Positions 39,038 through 52,495 of a DNA stretch of 64,000 nucleotides are shown piece after piece. Numbering within the stretch: the stretch's first letter is position 1; the number at the start of each line of letters is the position of its first letter. The stretch is from Himantopus leucocephalus (Eukaryota > Chordata > Aves > Charadriiformes > Recurvirostridae): NCBI GenBank assembly GCA_003993805.1, contig RSEF01000027.1, positions 1,310,690 to 1,374,689 of the forward strand. The letters run 5' to 3'. A program made the position numbers and the translations under genes. The notes under the pieces are model-generated. The model searched no databases, had not been told where the DNA came from, and worked only from the letters and a program-made list of their open reading frames with translations.

Positions 39038-41670
39038 TAGCCTGCAGGCGCTTGCAGAAGCTATCTGGGGTTTGCAGAGCTGGGAGTAGCTACGGATGCT
39101 CAGGTACACTGCGTGCCTGACTTGCAAATATAGTGAGCAAACATAGTAAGGCTATCAAAATGTTTTTTGAGTGAAGACATTCGTAGAAAGAACTGTTTGG
39201 TTTTAATTCCTTCCAAATGGGAATGATGGATAGTCTCGTCTCTGCACGAAATCACAACCCACATCATTCTCTGAGGCAGGCTGAAACAAACCCCCTCCCT
39301 TATTTAATTTTTAATCAATTTTAAAAATAAATGCTTAATAATAAACATAAACCAGGAAGACAGTCCGTGCCCCAAGGAGCTGGCAATTTTATCGTCAATC
39401 CGAATGGAGGCATGTGAACGCTGCACTGACGCGGTATTACGGCGGCTCAGAGCTGGGCGGGGGGCTGGTCCTACCCATGCCCCGAGGAGCGCGATGCAAA
39501 GCTGCACTCAGCTCGTCCATCCCCGGTCCTGCAGCGCAGGTTCTCAGCACCACCCTCTCCCACTGCCAGGAATTAGGCAGCCTCAGAGCTAGTCGGTTGG
39601 AGGGGAAATGCTGTTGCCCATGGAGTTAAGCTGGGAGTGGCTCCTGATGAGACAAAGCAGCATCACCCCATATGGGTTTTGGGGTCTTCTTCTTGTCCTC
39701 CTCAGCGTGGCCACGTGTCCATCCTCTTTGGTGATGCATATCATGGAGAGTGGTCTGGGCCCAGGGAGGAGGCACACGGAATGGCTCCCACCCATGCCAT
39801 CTGTCCTGTGTGTGCCATGGGGCAAGATATCAGCGCCCCTGTCTTCAACCCAAGGAAATTAGCTGCTGGCTCACTTCAGGTTGGAGACCAAGAGCTAACC
39901 ACGGTGGATGAAACGGGTGGCCTGGATGTTGAAGTGAAATGGCAGTGTATCTGCTCAATCTCCAGTTTGCAGGGTGGAGCGGAGGGCACAGCAGGAGCAA
40001 GGCTCCGTACAGGAGCTCTTTCCCTTTCCCCACCTCTTTTGGTGAGCCACAAGCCACAAGTGCCAAAGAGTTCACCCCAGGATGGTTAGGGACTATTGAG
40101 AATGGCAGAGCCCAGCAAGAGGTGTTGAAATAGTTTAAACTCATAGTTTTCCCACCCTTTCCCAAGCTCAGGAGGGAAGAATCAGATTCATGCCATTTGT
40201 CTGGGCCTTAGCTTAAAAATGAAAGGATGTCTCCACTCTCCCAGTCCCTTTTCCGCATCCCACTTTCTTTCAGAGAGATTGGGTGTGGGCGTTTACTGCA
40301 TAAACCACCTCGCACCATGAGGCTCTGGTCCCCCCCAAATCCTCTCTGTCTGTGTAGCCTATATTGTATATACAGCCTTGTATTCCAAAGCCATGCCTCA
40401 ATAATAAACCAGCATGAGCATCTCTGACTTTTTGGATAATGTGGTGGTTAAAAAATCAGGATGCAGCACCAGTGCTCCCAGCAGGAACTGCAGTGACAGC
40501 CCAGCAGGTCAATTCATGCGTATATAGGTAGACATACACGTGTGCGTGTTCAATTGCCCACACATTCAGCAGAAGAGAACCTCTCCAGCAAATGCAAAGG
40601 GGGAAATAAATGCTTTATATGATCTGTGAAAAACTAAAGCCGCTATAAAACAAGTTGTTCTTGATACAAAAGAATCAATGAAGCTTGTTTTCCTAAGGAT
40701 GAGGATATTTTGCCTTCTAACCTCTCCCTGCTCTGTCCCAGATCCCTTAGGATTCCCACCGGGCAAAAGCAGAATAAGCCAGGAGCGGCTAACATCCTCA
40801 GCCATGTACCTACCTTCACACGCACACAGCTCTACCTCTGGGTTGTTTCTCCATGTCCCATGGGGAGCACAGCCCTATGCATACTGATTTTTTCTTCGTT
40901 GTGCTGTCTGTACTGTCAGAAAAGTGTAAGCTGTCTTGTTATTGCCAGGCTGCTTTTGGAGAAAGTGGGGCACATATGTTTATTGGACAGCTGGTCGCTG
41001 TCAAACAAAATGTATAATACCATCGTTGACCCTGCTCGTCCTCAGTGGACTTGAGTTTGGGTCTCTCCCAGCTGCCAGTTTTCATGAAACTTGTAGAAAC
41101 CAAATGTTTTTGAGACTTCTTCTGCCCTTTCAAATGGAGGCAAAATTGCTGAAGTGTTCTTTTATCAGGAAATAAGGCTAAAACTGAACCATCTCCAGAA
41201 AGCTCAGAGGATGTCTATCAGAGAACATCTTGCTCTGACACTTGCCCTTTGAAGGAGAGGACTCGTTTGAAAGCAGTGTATGAAATACCCCTCTTCAGGG
41301 AAAGCCAGATATGAGTATATGACTCAGGGTTCACCCTTACTAACATCAGAAGATACCAGGGTTTGCCTCAAACCCCATGTAAAGTAGAGCCTGGGGTGCA
41401 CCTGGCCTACAAGTGCAAGATGTAGAGACACCACGTGGTGGAAAGTTCCCCAGCTCCGGGTGACTTTTTCCATTAAATAATTCAGAACTAGCTGAAAATC
41501 AGAACATCTATTTAATGAGACATCCCAGGGTTTCAAGATTTTATTTTGCTCTGAGATTTTTTTTTAATTAATTTCATGGAAAATAGAAATGCTTGAAGAC
41601 AAAAAGCTTTCATTTGTCTCATGGGAAATCTCATCCCAGTCAGTGTAACTAGGAAAGCAATTTTTTGCAT

Positions 41671-41688
41671 TCAGAAAACATTTTCTGA
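41671..41688. repeat. Short palindrome
   Basis: TCAGAAAA and TTTTCTGA flank a two-base CA centre. It sits in AT-rich sequence with many GAAAA/TTTTC words. Confidence 0.8.
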
Positions 41689-42073
41689 TGGAAAGTTTTC
41701 AATGGAAATGTTCAGACCAATTCCAGGCTCATCAATCTGTTTCAAAAACCCATGCTTGCTTCTCATCTGAATTTGTTTTTCTTTGAGCCAACCTCAGGGT
41801 TCTGCTTCCTCATGCCATAAACACAGTTTTCTCCCATTTCTGTCTCACCTTCCCTCTTCCTCTATTTGCTCTCTCCAATTCTTTTTTTCCACCACATTTA
41901 ACCTGCCGCTTCACACCTTGTGCAGCACCTCAAGATACGCAACACTGATGGGGAACATGGAGTTGGGCACCACAGCTCAACTTGACACGATGCGCCAACA
42001 GAAGCAGAGATGTAACACAAGTTTCCGAACACTAACGTACTCAGCAGGGAAACAGTTTTAAGAAACTTTAGAG

Positions 42074-42092
42074 TCCTATAGGCGCTATAGGA
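42074..42092. repeat. Short palindrome
   Basis: TCCTATAG and CTATAGGA flank a three-base GCG centre. Confidence 0.8.
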
Positions 42093-43549
42093 GACCGTTG
42101 CACACTTTTCTAGTACTGCGCATGAACACCATAGAAAAATCCTTTCCCTCTTGATCTGTTTTTCCCTGGAGAGATGCAAATGTACAGAGACATCATCATA
42201 GGACTGACCTCCAAGACTCTTTCTGTACTACCAAGTGATAATGAGAAAAGAATGATTTTTCCAGGGGTGAATGCAATTGTGGGGGCTAACAGCATGATCT
42301 CACTCTCATTAATGTCTTTAGGAGGCAAACTCCACTGGGGTTCAATAGAAATAGCATTGGTTTGTCAGCCTGGGACTTGCTTTTTCCCACAGCTCATCCT
42401 TAACAGCCGCCTATACCATTGCATCTTCGCTCTCACGGTGTCCCTCCGCTGTCATTTGTGTCCCTGTAATTACATGCACCCTACAAGGAACTTGTTGCAG
42501 TTGGTGTAGAGCAGCAAACGGCTCTCATGTTAATTCAACTGCAATCCGTTGTCATTGTCTTGACACAAACAAATTCATTTGTTATTCATGTGGATGTCAC
42601 ATGTATTTCAGGAGATGCTCCATCATAATTTAGCATTAGTTAATGGCCACTTAGAGTGTTCCTGGAGCATCTGTAGAAGGGATGGTGGCTGTGGGATTCA
42701 TTACCAGGGTGAAGTACAAAAAATGCAGTTCAATCAACAAGTATGAAGCTTCGCATCTGGCACAGCAACTCCTTCTCTGGATGAGGGCATGATATCCACA
42801 CCCTGTCTGGTCATGCTAATCATGAAAACTGATTCAATTTTTACATAAAAATTGGGTTAAGTGGGCATATTTTTGAGAATCTACCACAGCAGCAGTTTTC
42901 ACAAAAACTTTCGGGAAAACACTTTGTTTCTTTTCATTAAAAAAGGAAGAATCCCCAAACATTAAATGCTTCAAAGAAAAAAAGGAATACATGAGGACTG
43001 TATGACTGCTGTAACTAGCCATCACCTCCCTAACAAAAGAGGAGACACCGCGTTACGTTCTGGGAGATATAATCCAACCAGGGTGTCCAGAGAAAAATGG
43101 GAGTATGATGAACTGAAAGTGCATTTCTCAGCGGACTTCACAGTAACGTTTCTGCTTCATATTTTCAGAGAAAAAACAAGAAACTTGGTGGCAAAAATTC
43201 TGTTCTAATCCAAGGCTCCCCCTCCAATAAATCATCACTCCAGGTGGCTTAGAGTCCCTCCCATCTCCCAAAACATAATGCTATCACACATTTGAGGTCA
43301 CGCTGAAGCCTCTCTGATATCCTCATTCAGCTCTCAAAGGCTTCTCCGTCACTGGAAAACTGCTGATGAGTTAACAGCGCTACTGACGCTGCAGTTTCAT
43401 GCATGGTAGGCAAAGATGGATCACACATGCTGCTCTTCCAAAGCGTGGCAGGTGGTAGTGGAAGAAATACGGAGGCTCTAATGGATGTCTATATATATAC
43501 CATACATTTTAGTGCCAGGGAGCAGTGGAGTGTGCTGTTGAAAGTTTAG

Positions 43550-43760
43550 CTAATTAAGGGTTAAGCTTACATTAATTCCTCGCACTGGTCATTAACTCTC
43601 CTCTGCAATTAATTTAGTCCTTTATTGTCCCGCCTATGGCATACTGCGATGATGTTTTCTTGCCTGCCATTGAGCGATCCCTCATGACAATTATACTCTC
43701 CTCTCCGCTGTACCAGGGCTTCAGCTCATCATTTTCTACTTGAACTGGGGGAAGTAAGTC
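43550..43760. promoter_or_regulatory. Candidate conserved non-coding element
   Basis: A dense set of homeodomain-like words (several TAATTA/ATTAAT), a SOX-like CTTTATTGT and an unusual mix of AT-rich cores with retained CpG, without repeat character. This is the usual look of a vertebrate developmental enhancer, but conservation cannot be seen from one genome. It is an inference. Confidence 0.25.
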
Positions 43761-44780
43761 ACCCGTCATGGCTGCAGAGATTTGAGGACTTAAATTATCC
43801 TACTCACGGTACAGGCAGTTAAGTCACCGGAGAGCATTTGCTTGGGTTTATTTATTCTCTTCTCCTGGCCTAAGATTAATTTCCCTCAAACGTTCAGGTG
43901 AACAAACAGTTTGAATCACTGTTATGGGATTCAGCCCCATAAAGTGAAGTCCTTGCATGACTGTCCTCCACCGCGTGAGCGTGGGATTTCAGAAAGCTTT
44001 GAAAGAACAAGAGTGAAACATGAAACAAGAAAATGTCTAAATGGGTTGTTTTGACTTTCTTCCTCCAATAATGTCAAAACCTTTAAAAAGGCAAACACAT
44101 TTTTAATTCTTTTAATTTCATGCCCATCTTTATATTACGTTCATTTGTATATCAGTCTTCAACACCGTTGAAACAGCATTATGAAGATTCAGATTTTTAA
44201 AGCAGCTAAAACCCCATCCCACTAAAATTTTTGGCCCTCAGGCTTTTGGGATTTTTTTCAGATATAGGAGGAGGACAGATTCAGAACTATTCGTGTCCCT
44301 CAGGACGAACTCCATTTCCCAACAAGCTCACACTGGGGGTAAGATCTGAGCAACCTTTGGACTGACTGAAAGGGAAGCCCAAAGGCTTCGCGTAAAGCTC
44401 CCACCACTCGGGCAGAGCCTGGAACACCCTTCTCATGCAAGGTCCAACCGCTCTGAAGAAGCGCTTGGTGAATAGATTGAATTTGGCTCAGGCTTTCTCA
44501 CTTCTGATTTTCTTTTCAAATTCCAGTCTCTCTGAGGAAATCACAGTGCAGAACTGGCTCATCTGACAGGAGCAGACAACTGAGCAACTTCTATTGCACG
44601 TGATAACGCCCTGATGGCCCAGGTCCCTCTGCGACGGGCTCCTCTCTGGAAATGTAACCAAGTGCAGATTAAACCTCCTTTCATCTGTCTCACCCTGAGC
44701 AAATATATGTGCATTTTCCATTACCGTTCACTTCTTCACTTCACGCTCCCTGACTTAACACACAGGCTAAATCCTTTCTT

Positions 44781-44803
44781 CAACAGCAACAACAACAACA
44801 AAT
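44781..44803. repeat. (CAA)n microsatellite
   Basis: About seven CAA units with one CAG interruption. Confidence 0.85.
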
Positions 44804-45269
44804 GATCAAAACAATTCAGCTTTTCTTCAAATAATGGAATGTGCTTCAGTTGTAAATATTCATGGCTGGATGGAAATTGCTTCTTGATGGGCCCTCAGCA
44901 TGCTGGTGTCAATCTGTTTAAATGGCTCATAGTCTCTTTTACCTTCAAGGGGCAATTTTGTTTTTCTGGTGCTGGTCTCATAGATTAACCCGTGGCAGAT
45001 GGGAGTCAGACATGTCCACCTCATCTAGCTCATTTTCCATCTTAGCTTGTTGAGCTTGTGATCCCTAAGAGGTTTCCTCACAGCTATTTACAGGTCTGGA
45101 AATCCCAGCGAGCTTTTAGAAGACTATTCCAGTTATGCTTATCCCTCAATAAAGGCAATATATTTAATGCTTTTTTTCTTAACATCTCAGCAGATGCAGG
45201 TGGCGCAATAGCTGCTGACCTTTGCAACCTGCAAACAGAGCCACAGTTCATGTTTTCCTCCCTCTGCTG

Positions 45270-45350
45270 TAGGTGACCCTGCTCTGGCAGGGGGTGGACT
45301 AGATGATCTCCAAAGGTCCCTTCCAACCCTGACCACTCTGTGATTCTGTG
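45270..45350 (+). mobile_element. CR1 LINE 3' end, 5'-truncated, plus orientation
   Basis: It contains 'gtgaccctgctctggcag', 'ggactagatgatctcc', 'aaggtcccttccaaccct' and a decayed GTGATTCTGTG tail, the CR1 3'-end pattern. It is only about 80 bp long and somewhat diverged. Confidence 0.9.
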
Positions 45351-45969
45351 GTGCTGCAGTTCTGCTGCACTGGCCAAGCTGAGTCTGGTTGCCACTCCAG
45401 GTAGAAATTCCTTTAACAAATGCTTTTGTGAAGGCGTAGGAGGGACTTACAGACACGGGGCTCTGCCAGAGGAGGTGGAGATGCCTCAGATGACCCCACT
45501 GTCCCTGCTGCTGTACAGCGGCTGCACTCCTCAGGAGCTGTGAGGCACATTTTCTCAGTCAAGAGGAGCTGAATGATGAATTTGAGGTTGTTTTTTTTTT
45601 TTTTCAGGGAAACTCCACTGCCTCCTCCTAAAGCAAAGGGCTGGTTCCAGGAGGTGGAAAAGGCCAGGGGCTCGCTCAGAGAAACTGTGACAGGTTCATT
45701 ATGGAATCAGAGCTGTGAATGCCTTGGATGCTCAGTGCAGACAGAGTTATCAACAACTGTGTTTTAAGCCAATTTTTTTTCCTTAGGTCAGTAACGTGAA
45801 CTCAAACTTGTACGCAAGGCTCACAGAAGGAAAGGAAAGATGTTCCAAAATTGGCTCTCACTTTTCATCCTCACATTGAAGACTGAGAGTGAATTGAGCA
45901 TGAAAAAATGAGACTCCCCAAAAACAGCAAAAGGGGATAAGCCCCAGCAGGTATGCACCTGCTTTTTAT

Positions 45970-46130
45970 TATAGAATCATACAATAATTAGGGTTGGAAG
46001 GAACCTCAAGAGGCCACCCAGGCCAACACTGAAGTCAGACCTGTTTTCTCCTTTAAGCAAGTGAGAACTTCTCCTGTTTCACTTTATGGCCGCTAGTTTT
46101 GATTTGTGCCCATTGCCTTCCAGGAGGATC
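45970..46130 (-). mobile_element. CR1 LINE 3' fragment, minus orientation
   Basis: The plus strand begins with the antisense tail TATAGAATCATACAAT, then 'gggttggaaggaacctcaag'. An older-looking CR1 interior ('gagaacttctcctgtttca', 'tttgtgcccattgcc') follows. The right boundary is uncertain because similarity fades gradually. Confidence 0.85.
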
Positions 46131-47536
46131 ATGGACACCGAACCGTAGTGGTCAGGACCTTGCAAGGAGTGTTTAGAGTAAATCCACAGAGTGGTTTACA
46201 GCTGTCACATTATGTTTTTTCACATGGCATCACTGCATTTGGTCTCATAAGCACAAAGATTCTGCAAGAGGGAACATCTGGGAGCTTATTTATTATTTGT
46301 CAGGAAGTCTCCAAGGGGCACTCACATGAGGTGTATGGAAGAAGGTCATGACAGCTATGTTGTTCCAATTTACCTCTCCAGATGGAAACCATGCTGGTTA
46401 TTTTAATATGATCCTGGTCTTCCCTGGCCTTCACTTACAGTTTTGGGCATGACTAGATTTAAAGCTGGTTCACGTAGCAAGAACACAAGTACATTTGAAT
46501 GCTTCCCATGGTTTCACCCTTCATTTACAGCAGGCAGTACCCAGGAGACCTCTGTCCAAGACCAGTTGTCAAGGAGACCCTGTGAGATGAAACGTGTTAG
46601 TCTCAGAGAGACACGGGCTAAGGAAACACCAGGACATGGTGGCTGAAAGACATTTATCATCCTTATTCTCTGGTTTTTACAACCTTGCCTCTCCACAGCT
46701 TTCCAGCACTTTAGTTCTCAGTGTCTCTCTGGGAGAAAGGCTATTTCCCCCATTTTGCAGGTAGGAGAGCTGAGGTGCAAGAAGCTGGTCTCAGGGGTAT
46801 TTCCAATGCAAAGAAAAGCCTCATCCAATTCCCAGCAAAATTTTGATAAAGCCTCGCAGCCCTCAAAGATCTCCTCTGTACTTGCAACTCTAACGACATC
46901 CTTCTTGTTCAGTGTTTCTTCCTCATCTCAAGGGCGGCATTTGCATTTTGCCTCAGCTCCAGCTGCTGGTTTGAGTGCAAATCCCTCAGCAGGTGTGGTA
47001 CGGATCGGGGGACAGAGGAGCTCTCACTTGGCCTCCTGATGAATAATTGTGATGAATGGGAATCACTTAGAAGACAAGAGTAGTTCTTCCTCTCCTTCAA
47101 ACGAAGCAGCCAGGTGCACGGCGTAAGCTGAGGCCAGGGGCAAGGGAAGGCTGAGCCCACAGCTGGCTCTTACGCACAGAAGTGCTTTGTCTTTCCTCCT
47201 CCAGGGCCCCCCTGTGCCTCATCTTCCTTTGCACTCAAAACCCTCTGATCTCCAGCTGTCTCTGATACTTGGGCTGTACTCATTTCTGCGATATCTCAGA
47301 TCGTTAGACTGTTTTCCATCTCAAACCCCTAGTGAGGGAGCGGAGTGTGCCTGGTCAAGAAACAACTCAAACCAGAACAAAACACAGACCTTTTAAAAGA
47401 AAATTAAGGAAGAGTTTCTCACTGTGCTGCTCAGGTCTTGAGTCACATCAATGTCTCAAACATGGATCAACCACATCCCAAGTAAACGACCTACAGCCAC
47501 GCTTCTGAATTTTCTGTCTTATAGGAGTTGTTTCAT

Positions 47537-47595
47537 CCATAGAATCATTTAGGTTGGAAAAGACCCTTAAGATCATCGAGTCCAACCAGTGTGAA
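47537..47595 (-). mobile_element. CR1 LINE 3' fragment, minus orientation
   Basis: The antisense CR1 3' end: 'catagaatcatttaggttgg', then 'aagacccttaagatcatcga' and 'gtccaacc'. The remnant is about 60 bp and moderately conserved. Confidence 0.92.
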
Positions 47596-49762
47596 TATTT
47601 TCAGTATTAAAGGACTTCAAATTGGGTTTGCCATGAAAAGACCCCACTGAGGTTCTGCAGCCTTCTCTTCATTAGATTTTAACTCTGGTAATGATTCAAG
47701 ACCCAGAAAACATTTTTCATGAACAGATGTTCATCCCAACTGGCATCCTCCCATGAAATGTTCTGGTGAATTTTAAGGCATTATCCCACTATTTTGTAAT
47801 AAGTGAAGGAAATACAAACCCCATCAGCTCCCTGGGGAAGCACTCCCACATTCATTTTACAGTTAAATGCTTAAGGGACGGAGAAACTTAGTCCAGGCAA
47901 ATGTTGGGTAGAATGAGGGTCTGCGTTTCTCAAGGGCATGGTTTACATGTCAGCCAGATACATGACCCAGGAACAATCCACCTCATTTTAGACACCCAAC
48001 TGAGACACCAGCAACCATGACACGATAACCCGGCACTGCCTCCTGTGCCTGTGCCCATGCACTGAAACCCAACAGCACGTGCAAACTCAAGATGTTATAA
48101 TGCCGACTGGGAAGGCTGCACAAAGATTCAGTCCCTTAGTGCAAGAACTACCGATTTGTGTAAAAAGTGTCACAGAATTGCAGATCTCATTGTGGCATCT
48201 CAGAATCTGGGGCAAACTTTGGAAAAAGACATGATTTTCCCGAAAAATTGTTAAATAGAAAGAAGTAATGTTTGTCTGAATCAAACAGCCACCATCCTGA
48301 TTTATTTTTTTTTATTGAGGAAAGTGGAAGTTGTATAATAGGAGATGAGAATGGACTAATCAGTCTATAAAGCAAAAGCTATTTACTAAATACTGGCCTC
48401 CTGGGCGCACTAGAAAGAATGGGGGAAAAAATACGCATGGAGAAAGAGAGAGAGATTGACAGAAACTTGTGTCTCACAATAGAAATATTCACACGAGATG
48501 CTCTCCATTATGCGGACACTGTCTGTCAGTAAGAATGTGTATTGAAAATAAATGAGTTATATCCTTCGATTGTCATGGCCACTGAAAATAAATAGACATC
48601 CAGCAAGGAAGGCATAGCAGGCACAGGTGAAGTTATTGTGTTACCTCTGAAATGAATTGGATGTGCGAGGAAGCACACAGTACACATTCCATTTAGCAAA
48701 TGACCTGCCTGAAAACCATGCTCACGCACCAGAACGCACACCCACTGCCATCGTCTGAGTACATCTGGCAGGGTTTGGTTGCTGGGGCTGATTTTCTCAG
48801 CAAGGTGGGACTGAGAGAGCCCGTTCCCCCTGCTGCTCGTTATCCTCGCTATCTACACCCAGGGCATCCCATCAGTCATTCTGCCTTTGCCCCATGGGCT
48901 GAAAGGGTTTTCACAGACTTTTGTTTCCTGTTGCTCCATGCATTTGCTGTGCCACACACACAAATCTCCTGCAAGGCTCCCCTGCCATTGCTGAGTCCAT
49001 CCCATGCTGGAACAGCAAAGGACCACGAGCCACACCAGCGGGCCCAGGAAAGAGGCTTTGCTCCAGCACACCCGTGGAGATACCCAGAAAATCACAGCGG
49101 TGTGTCTAGGGCTGATGAGCCGCAGCTTTACCACGCTCAGCAGCAGTAGGATGGGAAGACCTTAATGTCATGTCGAGCAGCATGAGCACAGCTCCTCCAG
49201 AAAAATGCCATCTGCGAGGTCATTTTCAATCGAGACCTCCTGGGAGGAGCGGCGCACAAAAAAAGGAGGGGATTTCCTCGGCTGCTGCTGTTATCAGGCT
49301 TCCCTCCTCCAAATACTCCAAAGGAACGGGTTTGCTAAAGCGTGTTCTGCCAATTTTCTATTCTTCATTGCTTTGCCTACAGCAGAGGTCTGCATTATCT
49401 TATCTGCTGCTCAGTGCATTGCAATGCCAGCTCAGGAATCAGCACATACTCTGCTAAGACCTTGCTGTTCCCTTTGCATGTATCTCTGCAGAAGAGCTTA
49501 GGGGACTCACTCCTCTGAGCAGACCACAATACGGGGAACTGTTGTCTGAGAGGCATTAGACGTTATCCTGGGGAGAAGGAACAGAGAGCGTAAGGAAAGC
49601 ACAGCTCAAATCCTGCTAATAAAGCAGCGACAGAGAATTGAAGCAGGGAAGTGGAGGAGGAAGGAGGGTAAAGTCAGGTTTTACAAAGTGCCAGGATGCT
49701 GCTGTTCTAGCTTCTGCTTTCCCGTGCAGCAAAAGCAGGGTGTGCTTCATTCGGGCGACACG

Positions 49763-49784
49763 CCACACACACCACACACCCCCC
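49763..49784. repeat. Imperfect (CA)n repeat
   Basis: CACACACACC-type alternation of about 22 bases that runs into a C run. Confidence 0.75.
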
Positions 49785-52334
49785 GTGGCATTAAAAGGGA
49801 CTGTTGACCAGCTGGCAACACTGCACGAACTTCTTTAGCAGTACCTTATTGCAGAGTTAACTGCTTTGATGCAGCCTCCTCCTGCAAAACTCCTGCCTCT
49901 TCTGCTCCCAGATGCATGAATTTGGGGAGTATGGAACAAGAGCCGGAGTTCTTCGCCATGATGACGTATAACAGAACTGCTCGGGGATTTACACCCTCTG
50001 TTTCCTGATGGGAAAGAAATCTGGGCTTCAGCGATGATGCTTCTCCTCTTTTTTCCAACCGGCAATGCAGCAGAATGGATGGGCTGTCACGGAGCCTATG
50101 TGCAGCTGCAACAGGTCGTTGGTGATTAAATGCAAAATTCATCCAGGACATGAGGTTCTGATTCAGCCCGGAGGCAGTTCAAAGACCTTTACAGCAAGCT
50201 CCCTGTGGAAAGACCTACTCAGCTTTCAAGCAGACACTTTTTGCTGCCTTTTATCTCTGAGAGGTGAAGTCTGGAAGGAAAACAGGGTTGCTGTGTCCCT
50301 TTCGAGTACCGCTCCCTGCATTTCCATAACCTGAGGAATTACCTGGAGTCAGTGAGACTGAAACGCCTGCCTCGGTTAGAAAGGCACAGAGGGCAATGCT
50401 GGGAAGATGTTGTCTTCTGCATCATCTAGAAGCTGCTTTGAGGAATGGGCTGAAGTATTATACTGCCCTATTTCTGAACCTCTACGGTACTTTGACAAGG
50501 ACAAGCACTGTCAGGCCGTAATATCCTATCTGTTTCTAGCTGGCCCTAACCTGTTTTAGCAGAGCAAGGATTTATTCAGCAGACAGGGAATATTTAGTCT
50601 TTCTGGAAACTACTGTATCCCCCATGAAAAAAAAAAATATCATCTTTTCAGAAGCAGCTACCTCAAAAAACTAAATGGCCAGGGAGATGACGCCCCACCG
50701 TGACCCGGGGAGGCTGCCAAAAGCTCCCGTCTTATCTGACAACAAGACCTGCTTTTTAAAGTCCTGCAGATGTTTTGAATGTGCTGTTTGCTTGCTGGCT
50801 TTGACGCTTTTGCTTTTGGCTGGTGTTTATTGCATTATCGGCAAGCCCGTGGGCAGAATACCTCCCTCTCCCCACACCCTCGCTATGGTTAGGGGAGGGC
50901 TGTCCCTCCTGTTGGGACCCGGCCTCACTCCCGAACTCTTCTGTCCCCTGGACTTTTGTATCTGTTTTTGTTTTTCTATCCCATTCTCCAGACTCAGTCA
51001 CACATGGCTTTTACTCAGCAAGCTCTTCTCTGAGTGACTTTCTTGATACCTTCCTACAACTCGCATGGCCCAACCTCTGCCCAAGGAGCAGAAGCAAAGG
51101 CGCAGTTTGCCTGGATATCCAGTTTGAAACGGGCAAGGCATCAGGGTTATGCACAGGCAATAACTGAGGCATAAAATTATGTGTTCCTGCTCAGATGTCT
51201 AAAGAGAGCACAGTCCAGGTGATGGCAATGACTTTGTAGCATGAGTCAGTTGGACTCATTTGCTGGGAGATCCAAAAGCAGCAGAGGCAGAAAATATTCC
51301 CTTCTCCCAAAAACAGACAAAAAACCTGCTGACAAATGAGACCGTCACAAACCCTGTTATGGCACCTGCCTGTCTGCAGGACAGCGAGTAGTGAGCAGAA
51401 CGAGCAGCATCACTCCCAGAGAAACAACCAGCTGAAAGCTGCAGCGTTCCTGACTCCCCATTACCGAACCCCCCAGTTGGCTGAATCGGTGTGAAGGGAC
51501 TGGCCAGCGTGGCTTGAGAGCGAAGTACAACTTATCCCAGTCCCCAGCCCGCACTCCCCCACCTCTGCCAGGACAGGGCTCAGACCACCAGCCCGGGGGG
51601 AGCAGCCCCTCTGCAGCCCCTCGCCCAGCCCGGCACCCTCACCTGCCCCAGCAGCACGCTGCGGGCATCACTTCTTCCAGGCAACCTACTTCTGATTTTT
51701 TTTTTTTGAGCTGATAATTTTTGTCAGCCAAACTACCCTGGCCAGCCTGCACTGCCATCAGGGTGTCATCCAGAAGCTGTGAACTGAGCAGCGTCTGCTT
51801 CCTCCGGGATGCTCAGTGTACCCGGCTCGCTCCACCTCCCGCCAGCCTAAGAGCAGACTGGGCTCAGAGCACAGCCTCATTTCTTTTCCTCTTCTCCCCC
51901 CACACCTTCTCTCTAACACAGCACTAGGAAGGGACCCAGCTGCTGCCCACACTGCGCAGCAAACTAGGATTTGTAAGCCATGACCACCAGGAAAAAGCAG
52001 AAAATTTTCCCCTTCCAAGATTTCAGCAAGGCTACAAACACCTGGGAAAATGCAACTGCCTAATGGACATCACTCAGACCATCCCCGCACGCTTGCCTTT
52101 CTTGCTCTTTCCAGCCCTCTCTACTTTCTTCAGCTGTCTAACATTCACTGGCCATAGCAAGAGACTCCCAAGCCCCCTCTGATGCTCAGCAGGACCCATC
52201 TGACGCCCTGGTCTGTCACCAAGCAGGGAGCCATGGGCCTTATGCAGGACGGAGGCTGGACCTGCTGCAAGCCCCTTGCAGGGTTGGCCCCACGTAATCC
52301 CCCCTCCAGCAAACAAACTTCAACTCAACAGGCT

Positions 52335-52352
52335 GCCTCCTCCTCCTCCTCT
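52335..52352. repeat. (CTC)n trinucleotide run
   Basis: A short CTC run just inside the intron. On the gene's strand it reads as GAG codons, giving a Glu run in the read-through frame of exon 1. Confidence 0.85.
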
Positions 52353-52495
52353 GCCATGCCAGAGCCCGCCAGACACCATTCACTCATCGCACCGTGCCCA
52401 CACAGGTTGGCCAGTGACCTCCAGTGCTGTCCTGGTCCTGCAACACCACCACCGTCCACACACCCAGAGAAGAGAAAAGTGGAGTGTCTGCTCAT

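Larger units (their letters stand above)
36331..45269. other. Intronic stretch without recognisable genes
   Basis: Unique sequence with an A-run at 36,380-36,392, a nested inverted repeat at 38.99 kb, GC-richer DNA at 37.7-38.1 and 39.4-40.1 kb, and AT-rich DNA at 41.5-41.75 and 43.5-44.2 kb. A (CAA)n run lies at 44.78 kb. The 176-codon plus frame at 37,643-38,173 and the 150-codon plus frame at 39,637-40,089 show no domain. The block 43.55-43.76 kb is the best candidate for a conserved non-coding element. Confidence 0.6.
47596..52495. other. Intronic stretch nearest to ASIC2a exon 1
   Basis: No gene other than the exon at its right edge. It has a GA run at 48.44 kb, a CA-rich run at 49.76 kb, a T run near 51.70 kb and a CTC run at 52.34 kb. 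GC content rises toward the exon. The 149-codon plus frame at 48,700-49,149 and the 120-codon plus frame at 50,675-51,037 have no recognisable family features. The second has one hydrophobic stretch, which could be chance. Confidence 0.6.
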
